Origin: Dyella subtropica
GTDB lineage: Bacteria; Pseudomonadota; Gammaproteobacteria; Xanthomonadales; Rhodanobacteraceae
NCBI RefSeq assembly: GCF_026283965.1
Contig: NZ_JAPDPD010000014.1
Span: 1-64,000 of the forward strand
Direction of reading: 5' to 3'
DNA length: 64,000 nt
Shown here piece after piece: positions 1 through 8,018 of the stretch. The notes under the pieces were generated by a model. It did no database searches. It had not been told where the DNA came from and saw only the letters and a list, made by a program, of their open reading frames with translations. Made by a program: the position numbers and the translations under genes. The stretch's first letter is position 1, and each line of letters starts with the position of its first letter.

Positions 1-234
1 GGCCCGGGCGTCGGCGAAGGCAGACTGGCTGTCTGTCGAGGCGGCGCCCGGGCCGCAGGCGAGCTGACACCGCGGCCCCCACATGTGAATACTAAAGACG
101 GGGTGATGCCCAGAAGGCTCGCGGTGCGTGCCGCGCGGCTTGCCAAGGCGACCAGCCTTCCCGGCGCCACGCAACACGCACCGCGAGCCTTCTGGGCATC
201 ATGCCGCCTTCGTTGAATAGATCAGAGCACCCCT
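1..234. repeat. Nested-palindrome element, copy 1 (left end outside window)
   Basis: No gene is visible here. Two stem modules can be read. The first has arms 1-10 and 45-54 (GGCCCGGGCG and its complement) around an apical hairpin, CAGAC at 21-25 and GTCTG at 31-35. The second has a perfect 26-bp inverted repeat, 105-130 with 175-200, around a core that contains GCGCGGCTTG and GCGCCACGC and an apical hairpin AAGGC/GCCTT (144-148, 154-158). The right end (215-234) matches the right terminal repeat of the element at 15002-15321 with one difference over the overlap. It stops directly before the ATG of the next gene. The left terminal arm must lie outside the window. Confidence 0.75.
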
Positions 235-1137
235 ATGAATCGCGCCATGAGCGAGCAGGCAGGTTTCGATATCCGGAAATTCCAGCGCTGGAAGCGCCCC
301 TTCGAGGTGGGCGTCTGGTTGCTGTCCATCCTGCTCAATACCGTGTTCAACGGTTTGGTCGCCTGGTTCGACACCGTATATCGAGCCCATCGCACCTCCG
401 GCATCGAGCCGTGGATCTGGGAGGTGAGCAGCGGCCTGACGATCCTGGCTCTGGTGCCGCTGGTGGTCATGGCGGCGCGGCGTTGGCCGTTCCGGTTCGA
501 CAGCTGGCGGCGCAGCCTGAAGGTGCACCTGTTGCTCAGCGTCCCGTTCAGTCTGGCCCATGTCGGGATCATGGTGGCGCTGCGCCACCTGGCCTATGCC
601 GTCATGGGCAGCCAGTACGATTTCGGTAGCGATTGGCTGCAGCAGTTGGGCTACGAGTACCTCAAAGATATCCGCACCTACTTCCTGTTCGTCGGGCTGA
701 TCTCGCTCTATGGCTTCGTGCTGCGCCGCCTGCAGGGCGAGGCGAGCCTGCTCGCAGAGCCCGACGTGGGTCCGCCGGTGGAGCCGGTGGAGCGGCCGGA
801 GCGTTTCCTGGTGCGCAAGCTGGGCAAGGAATTCCTGATCGCCGCCCGCGAGATCGAGTGGCTGCAGGCTTCAGGCAACTACGTGAACCTGCATGTGCGC
901 GGGCGCGACTATCCGCTGCGCGCCACCATGGCCGGGATTGAAGATCGCCTTGATCCCGGACGCTTTGTGCGAGTGCATCGCAGCTACGTGGTCAACCTCG
1001 ATTACCTGGCCGAAATCGAACCGCTGGACACTGGCGATGCCCGTTTGTCGTTGCGCGACGGCGCGAAAATTCCCTGCAGCCGGCGCTACCGCGCGTTGTT
1101 GCGGGAGCGTTTCGGTGAGGCCGTAGTCACCCTGTAG
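235..1137 (+). CDS. Membrane-anchored LytTR-family transcriptional regulator
   Basis: A 300-residue protein. The N-terminal half has about four hydrophobic segments (roughly 25-48, 65-83, 99-122, 140-163) and no receiver domain. The C-terminal third (about 190-298) is a LytTR DNA-binding domain, seen in the run from FLVRKLGKEFL through EIEWLQASGNYVNLHV to FVRVHRSYVVNL. Proteins of this layout are thought to sense a signal in or at the membrane and bind promoters through the LytTR beta-fold; the target here is unknown. No Shine-Dalgarno is visible because the repeat at 1-234 ends at base 234. An ATG at 247 is an alternative start. The TAG stop lies inside a REP sequence. Confidence 0.85.
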   Translation: MNRAMSEQAGFDIRKFQRWKRPFEVGVWLLSILLNTVFNGLVAWFDTVYRAHRTSGIEPWIWEVSSGLTILALVPLVVMAARRWPFRFDSWRRSLKVHLLLSVPFSLAHVGIMVALRHLAYAVMGSQYDFGSDWLQQLGYEYLKDIRTYFLFVGLISLYGFVLRRLQGEASLLAEPDVGPPVEPVERPERFLVRKLGKEFLIAAREIEWLQASGNYVNLHVRGRDYPLRATMAGIEDRLDPGRFVRVHRSYVVNLDYLAEIEPLDTGDARLSLRDGAKIPCSRRYRALLRERFGEAVVTL

Positions 1138-1233
1138 GAGCCCACCCTGTGGGCGAAAGCCCTGCGCTAGCAGGGCCGATGTTCTAAAGGCGCGGCCCTA
1201 TCGGGCCGTTTCGCGCACAGGGTGCGCTCCTAC
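1134..1233. repeat. REP pair (BIME-like), GTAG type
   Basis: Two inverted GTAGGAGC...-type REP units face each other: GTAGGAGCCCACCCTGTGGG at 1134-1153 and the complementary unit ending CTCCTAC at 1233, separated by two further G+C-rich hairpins. The 5' tetranucleotide GTAG and small palindrome are typical of REPs mobilised by RAYT transposases. Further copies are at 48868, 54553 and 59946. The stop codon of the LytTR gene (1135-1137) is the TAG of this GTAG. Confidence 0.85.
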
Positions 1234-1293
1234 AGTTGCGCCGTCCTGCTAGCCGTTCCACTCTAAGCGCCTTCTTGTCACCGGACCTTGCCG

Positions 1294-2028
1294 ATGAACC
1301 TGCCGCGCTTCCGTTCCGTCGCTACCGCCCTGGGCGTCATGCTCGTGTTTGCCGGCTGCACGCCGTCGGGTGATCAGGCGGCTCCGGCAGCCCAGGCGCC
1401 GGCTCAGGCGCAGGCCGATGAAGCGGCGAAGAAGCTGGACACCTACCATCAGCTGTTGCGCATCGGTAACGACGAAATGGCTACCACGATGGGCAAGGAC
1501 ATCGTCAGCCGTTATCCCGACAGCGCGGCGGCCAAGGAAGTGCAGCAGAGCCTGCCCGAGATCGAAAAGCGCTGGAAGGAAACCAGCGAGAAGAATCGCC
1601 TGCAGGGTTTGTGGCTGTATCAGGTGTCGCCGATGCAAGGCGGCACGCAATCCACGGCCACCATCTATAGCAGCCAGCCTTCCGGCAACGATCGCGTGCG
1701 CCTGGTGCTGCGCCGGCATACCGAGTGGGGCCAGAACGCATTCCTCTACAGCGGTGGTGCCCATGGCTTCGTGTGCAAGGCCAATTGCACGCTGCACACG
1801 GTGGTGGACGGCAAGGACACCGGCATCAAGGCCTTCGCACCCAGCACCGGTGAGCCGGCGCTGATGATCCGCGATGACAAGGCATTCATTGCCATGCTGG
1901 AGAAGGCGAAGAAGATCACCATCGACGTCACCATGCAGGATGGCGAGAAGAAATTGCAGCTGGTGTATGAAGTCGGTGGCTTCGATCCCGCCAAGTGGCA
2001 AAGCGTCAGCAAGGGCAAGAAGAAATGA
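1294..2028 (+). CDS. Predicted lipoprotein of unknown function
   Basis: A 244-residue protein with a lipoprotein signal peptide: basic start, hydrophobic stretch and a lipobox ending in VFAGC near residue 22. An Ala/Pro/Gln-rich linker follows. The mature part begins with a helical segment (DEAAKKLDTYHQLLRIG) and a run resembling a half-TPR, then beta-rich sequence that includes two cysteines (FVCKANC). I do not recognise a named family. An in-frame TTG at 1288 is possible, but the ATG at 1294 gives a normal signal peptide. It is followed at short distance by another lipoprotein gene on the same strand. Confidence 0.7.
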   Translation: MNLPRFRSVATALGVMLVFAGCTPSGDQAAPAAQAPAQAQADEAAKKLDTYHQLLRIGNDEMATTMGKDIVSRYPDSAAAKEVQQSLPEIEKRWKETSEKNRLQGLWLYQVSPMQGGTQSTATIYSSQPSGNDRVRLVLRRHTEWGQNAFLYSGGAHGFVCKANCTLHTVVDGKDTGIKAFAPSTGEPALMIRDDKAFIAMLEKAKKITIDVTMQDGEKKLQLVYEVGGFDPAKWQSVSKGKKK

Positions 2029-2106
2029 ATGCCCGTTCATAAGGAATGTGCACTGATCGGGGCATCGCGCGTTCTTGCGATAGTCCCCCACACGGAGGTC
2101 GTCCCC

Positions 2107-2556
2107 ATGTTTGCCAAACGTCTTTTGATCGGTGCAGTACTCGCCACGTCGCTGGCTGCCTGCGCCAGCGTGCCTTACGCGCAGCGTATGAGCGATCGTC
2201 AGGCAGCGTATGCCGCCGCCGCCGGCGAGCCGGTACGCAGTTTCCGCTTCTTCGAGCTGTATTCGTGGGAGCCGCTGGGCAACAGCCAGCTCGCCGTCTA
2301 CACCCGGCCGAATCAGGCATGGCTGCTGAGTGTGAGCGGGCCTTGCCCGGATCTGGAATTCACCAACGCCATTGGCCTCACTTCCAACATGAGTGAAGTG
2401 TCGATCAACTTCGACAAGGTGCTTACCGGTCGTACCTTCCCTTGCACCATCTCGCAGATCCGGCCGATCGATGTCGCCAAGATGAGGGCAGTGGAACACG
2501 AGCAGCGCAAGATCGAGGCTGCGTCGCGTCCGCAAGATCCCGCCGCCAAGAACTGA
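2107..2556 (+). CDS. DUF6491-like lipoprotein
   Basis: A 149-residue lipoprotein. The signal peptide MFAKRLLIGAVLATSLAAC ends in a clear lipobox (LAAC). The mature part, with RSFRFFELYSWEPLG, QLAVYTRP and a conserved Cys pair (GPCPDL, FPCTISQIRPID), matches my memory of the small secreted DUF6491 family of xanthomonads; its function is unknown. The frame stays open back to 2029, but the ATG at 2107 is preceded by CACGGAGG at about 2092-2099 and starts the signal peptide, so it is preferred. Confidence 0.75.
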   Translation: MFAKRLLIGAVLATSLAACASVPYAQRMSDRQAAYAAAAGEPVRSFRFFELYSWEPLGNSQLAVYTRPNQAWLLSVSGPCPDLEFTNAIGLTSNMSEVSINFDKVLTGRTFPCTISQIRPIDVAKMRAVEHEQRKIEAASRPQDPAAKN

Positions 2557-2566
2557 TGTCCGAGGT

Positions 2567-2830
2567 ATGAGCGAGCCTGAAATCTACTGCCCGTTGTGCA
2601 CCTGGCGTCCGGCGGGCAGTAGCCGCTGGCGGTGTTCATCGATGATGGGTGGATGCGACACGGTGTGGAACACGTTCTGGACCGGTGGCGTTTGCCCGGG
2701 TTGCAGCTACCGCTGGGAAATCACTATTTGCCTCGCCTGCAAGAAGTTCTCGCCGCACGAAAACTGGTATCACTGGCCGCCGCGGCCGATCGACGAGATC
2801 GAGCGACAACTCGAAGCAGAACGCTCGTAA
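2567..2830 (+). CDS. Small Cys-rich (zinc-ribbon-like) hypothetical protein
   Basis: An 87-residue protein with eight cysteines, six of them in three CxxC motifs: CPLC near the N-terminus, CPGC in the middle and CLAC after it. The spacing suggests one or two structural zinc sites, with the single cysteines as extra ligands. It is rich in Trp and Tyr and has no signal peptide, so it is probably cytoplasmic. It begins 10 bases after the lipoprotein gene and may be co-transcribed with it. I cannot assign a family. Confidence 0.6.
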   Translation: MSEPEIYCPLCTWRPAGSSRWRCSSMMGGCDTVWNTFWTGGVCPGCSYRWEITICLACKKFSPHENWYHWPPRPIDEIERQLEAERS

Positions 2831-2854
2831 CGCTGTCGCAAGCAGTGAGCCGTC

Positions 2855-3676
2855 CTAGTTGAGAAACAGCCTTTCGGCGATCCTCGCCAGCGGCTTTTCC
2901 ACCAGATGCTGCACGCGTGGCGGCAGGTCCAGCGGTTTGAGCAGCATCTTCACCGTCATCTCGGCCGGGATGTTCCGGCGCAGCAGCGCTTGCGCCCGGC
3001 CGGTGATGCGCTTGAACTCGGCCTGGTCCTCCTTGTGCTGCGGATAGCACTGGTTGAACACGTGGCGCAGGGCGATGTCGCTGTCCTCGCTCTTGATCTC
3101 GTTCACCCGCTTGAGGATGGTGCGGAACACCTTGTAGCGGCCGAAGCCCTCGCGTTCGCGGTACAGCCGGTAGTGATGGTAGAAGTGCTTGAAGTGGCGC
3201 ACTTCGTCGCTCTTGATGCGGTTGGTGAGCTGTTTGAGCACCGGCTCGTCGGTGATGTCATTGAGGGCGCGGTACAAGCTGGCGGTGCCGGTCTCCACCA
3301 CGCAGCGCGCGGCCAGTTCGAGGCCGCGGCTGGTCTCCAGCTGGTCCGTGGTGCACACCGCGCCGTACTCTTGCCAGAACGACTGAAAGCCGCGCTCCCA
3401 ATCGAACTCCGGCCATACCTTTCTCACATAGGCAGCGAGGGCGCGGCCGTGCTGCAACTCCTCGTGCTCCCAATGCTGGCTCAGCCAGGTCTGCAGGGTC
3501 TCGTCGCCAGCGAAGTGGTCGACGAGGTTGTGCGTATAGAGGTCCGAGCCGCTCTCGACGAAAGAGGAGCTGCAGAGGAGAAAGAAGAGGTCTTCGTTGT
3601 GGCGGATTCGCTCGAATTCGATCCGATCGAGGTCCAGGCTTTCCAGACTCCAGGGCAAGGAGATGTTGTAGCTCAC
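2855..3676 (-). CDS. Ferritin-like diiron protein
   Basis: A 273-residue soluble protein with a four-helix diiron carboxylate signature: E41, E73xxH76 (in EHEELQH), E128 (in VVETG) and E158xxH161 (in SDEVRHFKHF). This is the ligand set of ferritin-like oxygenases and desaturases. The exact reaction is unknown; acyl-ACP-desaturase-like or rubrerythrin-like roles are possible. All six ligands are present, so it should be catalytically competent. It converges with the Cys-rich gene at 2567-2830, 24 bp away. Confidence 0.75.
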   Translation of the reverse strand: MSYNISLPWSLESLDLDRIEFERIRHNEDLFFLLCSSSFVESGSDLYTHNLVDHFAGDETLQTWLSQHWEHEELQHGRALAAYVRKVWPEFDWERGFQSFWQEYGAVCTTDQLETSRGLELAARCVVETGTASLYRALNDITDEPVLKQLTNRIKSDEVRHFKHFYHHYRLYREREGFGRYKVFRTILKRVNEIKSEDSDIALRHVFNQCYPQHKEDQAEFKRITGRAQALLRRNIPAEMTVKMLLKPLDLPPRVQHLVEKPLARIAERLFLN

Positions 3677-3975
3677 GCGGGATTTCCTGTGCGGGCCCGG
3701 GCCGGTTCGTTACGGGGCGTACGCCGGCCTGGCATGACTGTTCTGTGACAACAGCATACGACGAGACCGCCGCGGTGGATTAATGCCTACCGACCTATAG
3801 CGAGCGCCTGGTCTGGACGAGTAAAGGTCCGGGCGTGATATATGGCCAAGCCGGCCGGTTCCGGCGAGTTGAGACGGTGCGCGCAGGAGCGCGCACGACC
3901 AGCGGAGCTGGCCCGAAGGGCACGCACTATGGATGGTGCGAGTAAAGGGAAGCAAAGCCCTCTTCAACACTACTG
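3677..3975. other. Intergenic region, no gene seen
   Basis: About 300 bases between two minus-strand genes. Open frames here are short and unlike any protein I know. A small inverted repeat GCGCGC-AGGA-GCGCGC occurs near 3880-3895. The promoter of the ferritin-like gene probably lies in the part next to 3677. Confidence 0.5.
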
Positions 3976-4392
3976 TCAGGGCACCACGGTCACTGGCACG
4001 CGCGCACCGGCCAGCACGTCGGTGGATACCGAGCCGAGCAGCCAGCGCGCCAGTGCACCGCGTTCGGTGTGGCCGATCACGATGTGGTCGATGCCGTGTT
4101 GCTTGACCTGCTGCAGCAGCGCGTCGCCTGGATTGCCGGGGACGACTTCCACGTCGATGAGCGCTTCCGCCTCTGGCGCCATGGTCTTCAGTTCCGCCAG
4201 CAGTTCGTTGGCGCGCTGAGCACCGGAGTCGGCCATCACCAGTGCGCAGGTATCCGCAGCGCCTTCGATCAACTTCACCGCGTTCACCACGCGTACCCGG
4301 CCACCGCCTGCGCGTGCCAGCTCGACCGCGTAGCGGAACGCACGCTGCGACGAAGCGGAGCCGTCATAGCCGACCAGTGCGTATTTGAGCAT
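3976..4392 (-). CDS. Universal stress protein (UspA family)
   Basis: A 138-residue single-domain Usp. It starts with the beta-strand and Asp of the fold (MLKYALVGYDGS) and ends with the glycine-rich nucleotide loop (IVIGHTERGALARWLLGSVS) followed by a hydrophobic strand ending PVTVVP. These are the ATP-binding elements of the Usp family, although the loop is slightly different from the consensus. It probably acts as a cytoplasmic dimer in stress survival. It is followed by a glycine-zipper envelope protein gene upstream on the same strand, 18 bp away. Confidence 0.9.
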   Translation of the reverse strand: MLKYALVGYDGSASSQRAFRYAVELARAGGGRVRVVNAVKLIEGAADTCALVMADSGAQRANELLAELKTMAPEAEALIDVEVVPGNPGDALLQQVKQHGIDHIVIGHTERGALARWLLGSVSTDVLAGARVPVTVVP

Positions 4393-4410
4393 GAGGTTGC
4401 CTACCTGGCC

Positions 4411-4851
4411 TTACTCGGTGACTTCGTGGCAGCGATGCTCGACATGGGTGTTCTTGGCCTGCTGGTGCTCCTCGATTTTCTTGCCCGCATAGCCGCCGCC
4501 CACGGCGCCGGCCACCGTCGCCAGTGTCCGTCCCTTGCCACTGCCGATCTGGTTGCCCAGCAAGCCGCCGGCAACGCCGCCGATCGCCATGCCGGCGATC
4601 TGGTTGGAGTCTTTAGGCGTGTCCTGCACGGTCACGTCTTCGCACACCGTGCGGGTCCTTGGCTGGGTGACGGCGGTGGACTTGGTCGTCTTGTGTTTGG
4701 TGGTCTTGTGTTGGGGCGTGGCGTGATGGGCTGTCGTGCTGCTCGTCGCGGGCGCAGGGTTGCTAGATGGGGCGGTGGTTTGAGCGTAAAGGTCGCTGCT
4801 GGCGAGCAGCAGAAGAGACAGGCCAGCGGCGAGTGCGGTCTGCAGTTTCAT
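4411..4851 (-). CDS. Glycine-zipper 2TM domain protein, exported
   Basis: A 146-residue protein with a signal peptide (about 1-23, ending DLYA). A low-complexity Thr/Ser/His/Lys-rich linker (about 25-65) follows, then a glycine-zipper segment (AIGGVAGGLLGNQIGSGKG and VAGAVGGGYAGKKIEE) as in the Rickettsia 17-kDa antigen family. Such proteins sit in the periplasm or outer membrane. Two Cys (in TVCEDV and HRCHEV) flank the zipper and could form a disulfide. The linker shows short Thr-Lys repeats (HKTTKHKTTKS). Confidence 0.8.
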   Translation of the reverse strand: MKLQTALAAGLSLLLLASSDLYAQTTAPSSNPAPATSSTTAHHATPQHKTTKHKTTKSTAVTQPRTRTVCEDVTVQDTPKDSNQIAGMAIGGVAGGLLGNQIGSGKGRTLATVAGAVGGGYAGKKIEEHQQAKNTHVEHRCHEVTE

Positions 4852-5061
4852 GGCGTCCTCTCCCTTGGTGACCTTGGGGGAATAAGTCTGCGCGCAGCCT
4901 TGTTAGCGACAGATCAACGAGCCCGCGAAAGCGGGCATCCACGCCGCAATCACATGCAGTAGCGAAGTCTGAACATCGCCACTCGCCCTTGCCGGACCGT
5001 TCAGCGGAGCGGTCTACCATGGCCAGTGCACCAACCCTTACTACCGCGAAAGGAGATGACC

Positions 5062-5520
5062 ATGATCAAGCGTTCTATGGGAATGGCAGCGCTGATATTG
5101 GCGGTCGCAGGCGGCATGACCGCATGGCCGGTGACGCATGCGCAGGCGGCTGAGGCGAGCGTGGATTGCGACCTCAAGTTCAACCTTACCGGTTGGTCGA
5201 TCCTGTACAAGCACGCCGAGGGCTCGGGCGCGATTAGCTGCAAAAACGGGCAACATTCGGCAGTGAAGATCAACGTCGTGGGCGGCGGCCTTACCGCAGG
5301 CAAGTTCCGCATCGACAACGGCAAGGGCGAGATCACCCACGTTCGTGGCATCGAGGATGTCTTCGGCGACTACGTGCAGGCGGGTGCCGAGGCTGGCGTG
5401 GTCAAGAGCGGTACGGTGCAGCTGTTGACCAAGGGCACGACCTCGTTGGCCCTGGAGGGTACGGGCGAAGGCATCAACCTGGGCGTATCGGTGGGCAAGT
5501 TCACCATCAGCAAGCCGTAA
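5062..5520 (+). CDS. Exported protein of unknown function (possibly DUF992-like)
   Basis: A 152-residue protein with a signal peptide ending AQA-AEA. The mature part has two cysteines (DCDLKF and AISCKNG) and a glycine-rich beta-strand pattern ending in SLALEGTGEGINLGVSVGKF. This is reminiscent of DUF992 proteins, but I am not sure. An AGGAG at 5051-5055 sits 6 bases before ATG 5062, which decides the start; the upstream in-frame ATGs at 5026 and 5056 lack this spacing. Confidence 0.65.
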   Translation: MIKRSMGMAALILAVAGGMTAWPVTHAQAAEASVDCDLKFNLTGWSILYKHAEGSGAISCKNGQHSAVKINVVGGGLTAGKFRIDNGKGEITHVRGIEDVFGDYVQAGAEAGVVKSGTVQLLTKGTTSLALEGTGEGINLGVSVGKFTISKP

Positions 5521-5537
5521 AAACATGATGGCAGGTT

Positions 5538-5567
5538 GACGAAGGGCGCCATGGGGCGCCCTTCGTC
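5538..5567 (+). terminator. Strong hairpin after the 5062-5520 gene
   Basis: A 13-bp perfect inverted repeat (5538-5550 with 5555-5567, loop ATGG) begins 17 bases after the stop codon. It is not followed by a T-run, so it may stabilise mRNA or be a weak terminator. Confidence 0.5.
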
Positions 5568-5617
5568 GTTGCTACGCGTACACTTCGCCTGCTTACCCCC
5601 ACATCTGGAGTCACGTC

Positions 5618-6163
5618 ATGCGCCGTAACGTCCTGCTACTCATGTTGATCCTGCTGGTTGGGCTGATGGCCCCCGCGTTCGCCGACGAGGCGCCCACGGC
5701 CTTGCCGCAGTCTGGTCAGGCCGCGCCCGATTTCCGCCTGCAAGACCAGAACGGTAAATGGCACGCAGCGTCCGATTATCGCGGCCACTGGCTGGTGCTG
5801 TACTTCTATCCCAAGGATTTCACGCCGGGCTGCACCACGGAGGTCTGCACCTTCCGCGACGACATCGCCAAGCTGCGCAAGGCCGGTGCCGATGTGGTGG
5901 GTGTGAGTCTGGATGACGTGAAATCGCACGCCGAGTTCGCCGCCAAGTATCACGTGCCGTTCCCGCTGCTGGCCGATGCCGAGCGCAAGATGTCGGAAGC
6001 CTATGGCGTGCTCACCTCCAAGATGGGTATGCACTACGCCAAGCGCACCACCTTCATCGTTGACCCGCAGGGCAAGGTCGCCAAGGTCTACCAGGATGTC
6101 GACCCAGAGAAGAATTCCGCCCAGGTGCTGGCGGATCTGGCGACGCTGAAGGCCGCGTCCTGA
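5618..6163 (+). CDS. Periplasmic peroxiredoxin, BCP/PrxQ type
   Basis: A 181-residue AhpC/TSA-family thiol peroxidase with an N-terminal signal peptide (about 1-22, ending AFA-DE), so it should act in the periplasm. The peroxidatic Cys is C72 in FTPGCTTE; C77, five residues later, matches the resolving Cys of atypical two-Cys BCP proteins. The downstream strand RTTFIVDPQGKV is typical. It would reduce H2O2 or organic peroxides with electrons from a periplasmic thioredoxin-like donor. The stop overlaps the next start by one base (TGATG). Confidence 0.9.
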   Translation: MRRNVLLLMLILLVGLMAPAFADEAPTALPQSGQAAPDFRLQDQNGKWHAASDYRGHWLVLYFYPKDFTPGCTTEVCTFRDDIAKLRKAGADVVGVSLDDVKSHAEFAAKYHVPFPLLADAERKMSEAYGVLTSKMGMHYAKRTTFIVDPQGKVAKVYQDVDPEKNSAQVLADLATLKAAS

Positions 6164-6639
6164 TGCCATTGAAGGCTCATGGCCATGCGGCAAATCCCTT
6201 TCCGGGGTTTGCCGCATGGCGCCTGGTGCTGTGGTTGTTGCTCATGCTGGCAGTCTTTGGTTGCCTGCAGTACGCGCGTCACGCCGAGTACATCTATCTC
6301 GCCGCCTCCCTCGCGGTGATTGTGGTCAGCGCCGGTTGCATCCTGCGGCAAGCGTGGGCGCGCGACGCCATGCGCGTGGTGGCGGTGCTGCTGGCCGTGT
6401 GGTCACTGGTCACCGGTGGGGTGATGCTGACGCAGTGGAGTCAGCTCGAGGAAGCCAGGCAGGCGGCACAAGCCCAGCCACAGATGGCCGAGCTGGCGAT
6501 GATGATGGTCGAGCGCGCTCGCCGTACCTATCAGATCGTGTTGGTGTTCAAGGCGATAGCTGTGCCCGTGATGCTGTGGCTGGCCTGGCAGCTTGGGCGC
6601 CCGTCGGTGAGCGCCCAGTTCAGAACACGGGGAGCATGA
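6163..6639 (+). CDS. Four-helix inner-membrane protein, unknown function
   Basis: A 158-residue protein with four predicted membrane segments (about 17-35, 41-60, 67-90, 119-143). Its ATG shares one base with the stop of the peroxiredoxin gene, so the two are almost certainly translated from one mRNA. It may support the periplasmic peroxiredoxin, but nothing in the sequence shows electron-transfer residues: there is only one conspicuous Cys in each of the first two helices. No family recognised. Confidence 0.7.
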   Translation: MPLKAHGHAANPFPGFAAWRLVLWLLLMLAVFGCLQYARHAEYIYLAASLAVIVVSAGCILRQAWARDAMRVVAVLLAVWSLVTGGVMLTQWSQLEEARQAAQAQPQMAELAMMMVERARRTYQIVLVFKAIAVPVMLWLAWQLGRPSVSAQFRTRGA

Positions 6640-6704
6640 GCGGATTCAGCGAAGGTTGGTAAGCGGCAGGGTATCGCTGCTTTCTTCGTTATTGAGGATG
6701 TTGC

Positions 6705-7457
6705 ATGCGCCGGTCCCCGCTTCTGTTTTCTCTGATCCTGGCTTTTGGCAGCGTTGGCCTGCACGCGCAGGATCTGGCCACGACCTGCCAAGCCAGCAGC
6801 AGCTACGACCTGACGCTGAAAGCCGCCAGCGTGATGTTCGATCGGCCGCAGCCGGCGCCGTTCCATGTTGAGCTGCAGGATGGCAACCTGCGTACCGATG
6901 GCGCGCCGGTGCATTTGAATGCCGAGGATCAGGATCGGCTGGCGCTGTTCGAACGGGAGTTGCGCGCGCTCGCGCCACGCGCCAAAGCGGTCGCGCAAAA
7001 CGGCGTGGATATCCTGGCCCAGGCGGTGCGCGAAGAAGCTGCTGGCATGGGACTTGGCGCTGACACACAGGCCGAACTGAACCAACGCCTCGCCTCGCGT
7101 GTGGCGGAGCTGAAGCAGCGCATCGCTACCAGCAATAGCACGCATGATTGGCAGGGCGACATGGCCGACCAATACGCCAGCCAGATCGCCAGCGATCTGT
7201 TGCCCTTGCTGGCTGGCGACCTCGGCCAGCAGGCCGTTCAGGCGGCCCTGAGCGGTGACCTGCAAGCCGCTGCCAGCCTACGCGATCGTGCCTCCGATCT
7301 CGCCACCCAGTTGCGTCCGCGACTGGAGCGCCGGATGCAGGCCTTGCGCCCACAAATCCAGGCGCTGTGCCCCTCGATCCGGCACCTGGCTGAATTGCAG
7401 CAGGGTGTACGCGGGGGTAAGGGACAGCCGCTCAACCTGTTGCAGATCGCTCAGTAA
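6705..7457 (+). CDS. DUF2884 (YggN-like) exported protein
   Basis: A 250-residue protein with a signal peptide (ending LHAQ) and the DUF2884 pattern: an N-terminal Cys (TTCQASS), a strand with HVELQDGNLRTDG, then long helices including ALAPRAKAVAQNGVDIL, and a late Cys (IQALCPSIRHL). E. coli YggN belongs to this family; its function is unknown. A second family member lies at 14092-14913 and keeps the same order of landmarks, so the pair are diverged paralogues. Confidence 0.8.
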   Translation: MRRSPLLFSLILAFGSVGLHAQDLATTCQASSSYDLTLKAASVMFDRPQPAPFHVELQDGNLRTDGAPVHLNAEDQDRLALFERELRALAPRAKAVAQNGVDILAQAVREEAAGMGLGADTQAELNQRLASRVAELKQRIATSNSTHDWQGDMADQYASQIASDLLPLLAGDLGQQAVQAALSGDLQAAASLRDRASDLATQLRPRLERRMQALRPQIQALCPSIRHLAELQQGVRGGKGQPLNLLQIAQ

Positions 7458-7574
7458 CAACGGGAGCTGAGCGATCGAGGGCTTGGCCGGGCGGATTAAT
7501 GTCTTGCTAAGTGAGCGAGTTCGAGGATAGCGACGGTCTGGTCTCATCCCTCGAACCGCCCGGAGGCGGTCACC

Positions 7575-8015
7575 GTGTCGCATCTCAACCACCCGCTCTA
7601 TAACGCCCTGATCCGTCGCGGCATCGACGATCGCGACCTGCATCGGCGGGCGATGGCGCAGGTGCGCGACCCGGCGCTGCAGATGCTGCTGTTCGAAAAC
7701 CTGCAGACGCTCGACTCGTTGATCGACGACCTGCAAGGCCAGGTTCGTGCCGACGGCGGCGTGCCGGCCGAACACGGCAGCATGGCCGGGACCCTGCAGA
7801 GCCTGCTGGCGGACGTTTTCACTCGTTTCTCCGCGCATCGTGATACCGCCTGGGTGCAACGCCTGGCGAGTCACGAGTGCGGTCTGTTGCACAGCTTCGA
7901 GCGGCGTTTGCAGCGGGCGCCGGTGGAATCTCGCGGTGTGCTGGGACGCCAATTGAGTCGCCTTTACGGCATGCACAAAGATATGCACTGTCTCGCCGGG
8001 ACCACCCACGGTTGA
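7575..8015 (+). CDS. DUF2383-like four-helix-bundle protein
   Basis: A 146-residue, probably cytoplasmic, all-helical protein starting with GTG. The spacing of helices and phrases such as VRDPALQMLLFENLQTLDSL and SMAGTLQSLLADVF resemble the PA2169/DUF2383 four-helix-bundle family, related to ferritin-like folds; no metal-ligand motif is obvious. It is followed 3 bases later by the DUF924 gene, suggesting an operon. Confidence 0.65.
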   Translation: MSHLNHPLYNALIRRGIDDRDLHRRAMAQVRDPALQMLLFENLQTLDSLIDDLQGQVRADGGVPAEHGSMAGTLQSLLADVFTRFSAHRDTAWVQRLASHECGLLHSFERRLQRAPVESRGVLGRQLSRLYGMHKDMHCLAGTTHG

Positions 8016-8018
8016 GCG

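Noticed and set aside
1134-1233. CRISPR repeats or array
   Set aside because: The repeated units are palindromic REPs in facing pairs at unlinked loci, without regular spacers or cas genes.
1249-2535. 428-codon open frame on the minus strand
   Set aside because: It overlaps two plus-strand lipoprotein genes with clear signal peptides and lipoboxes.
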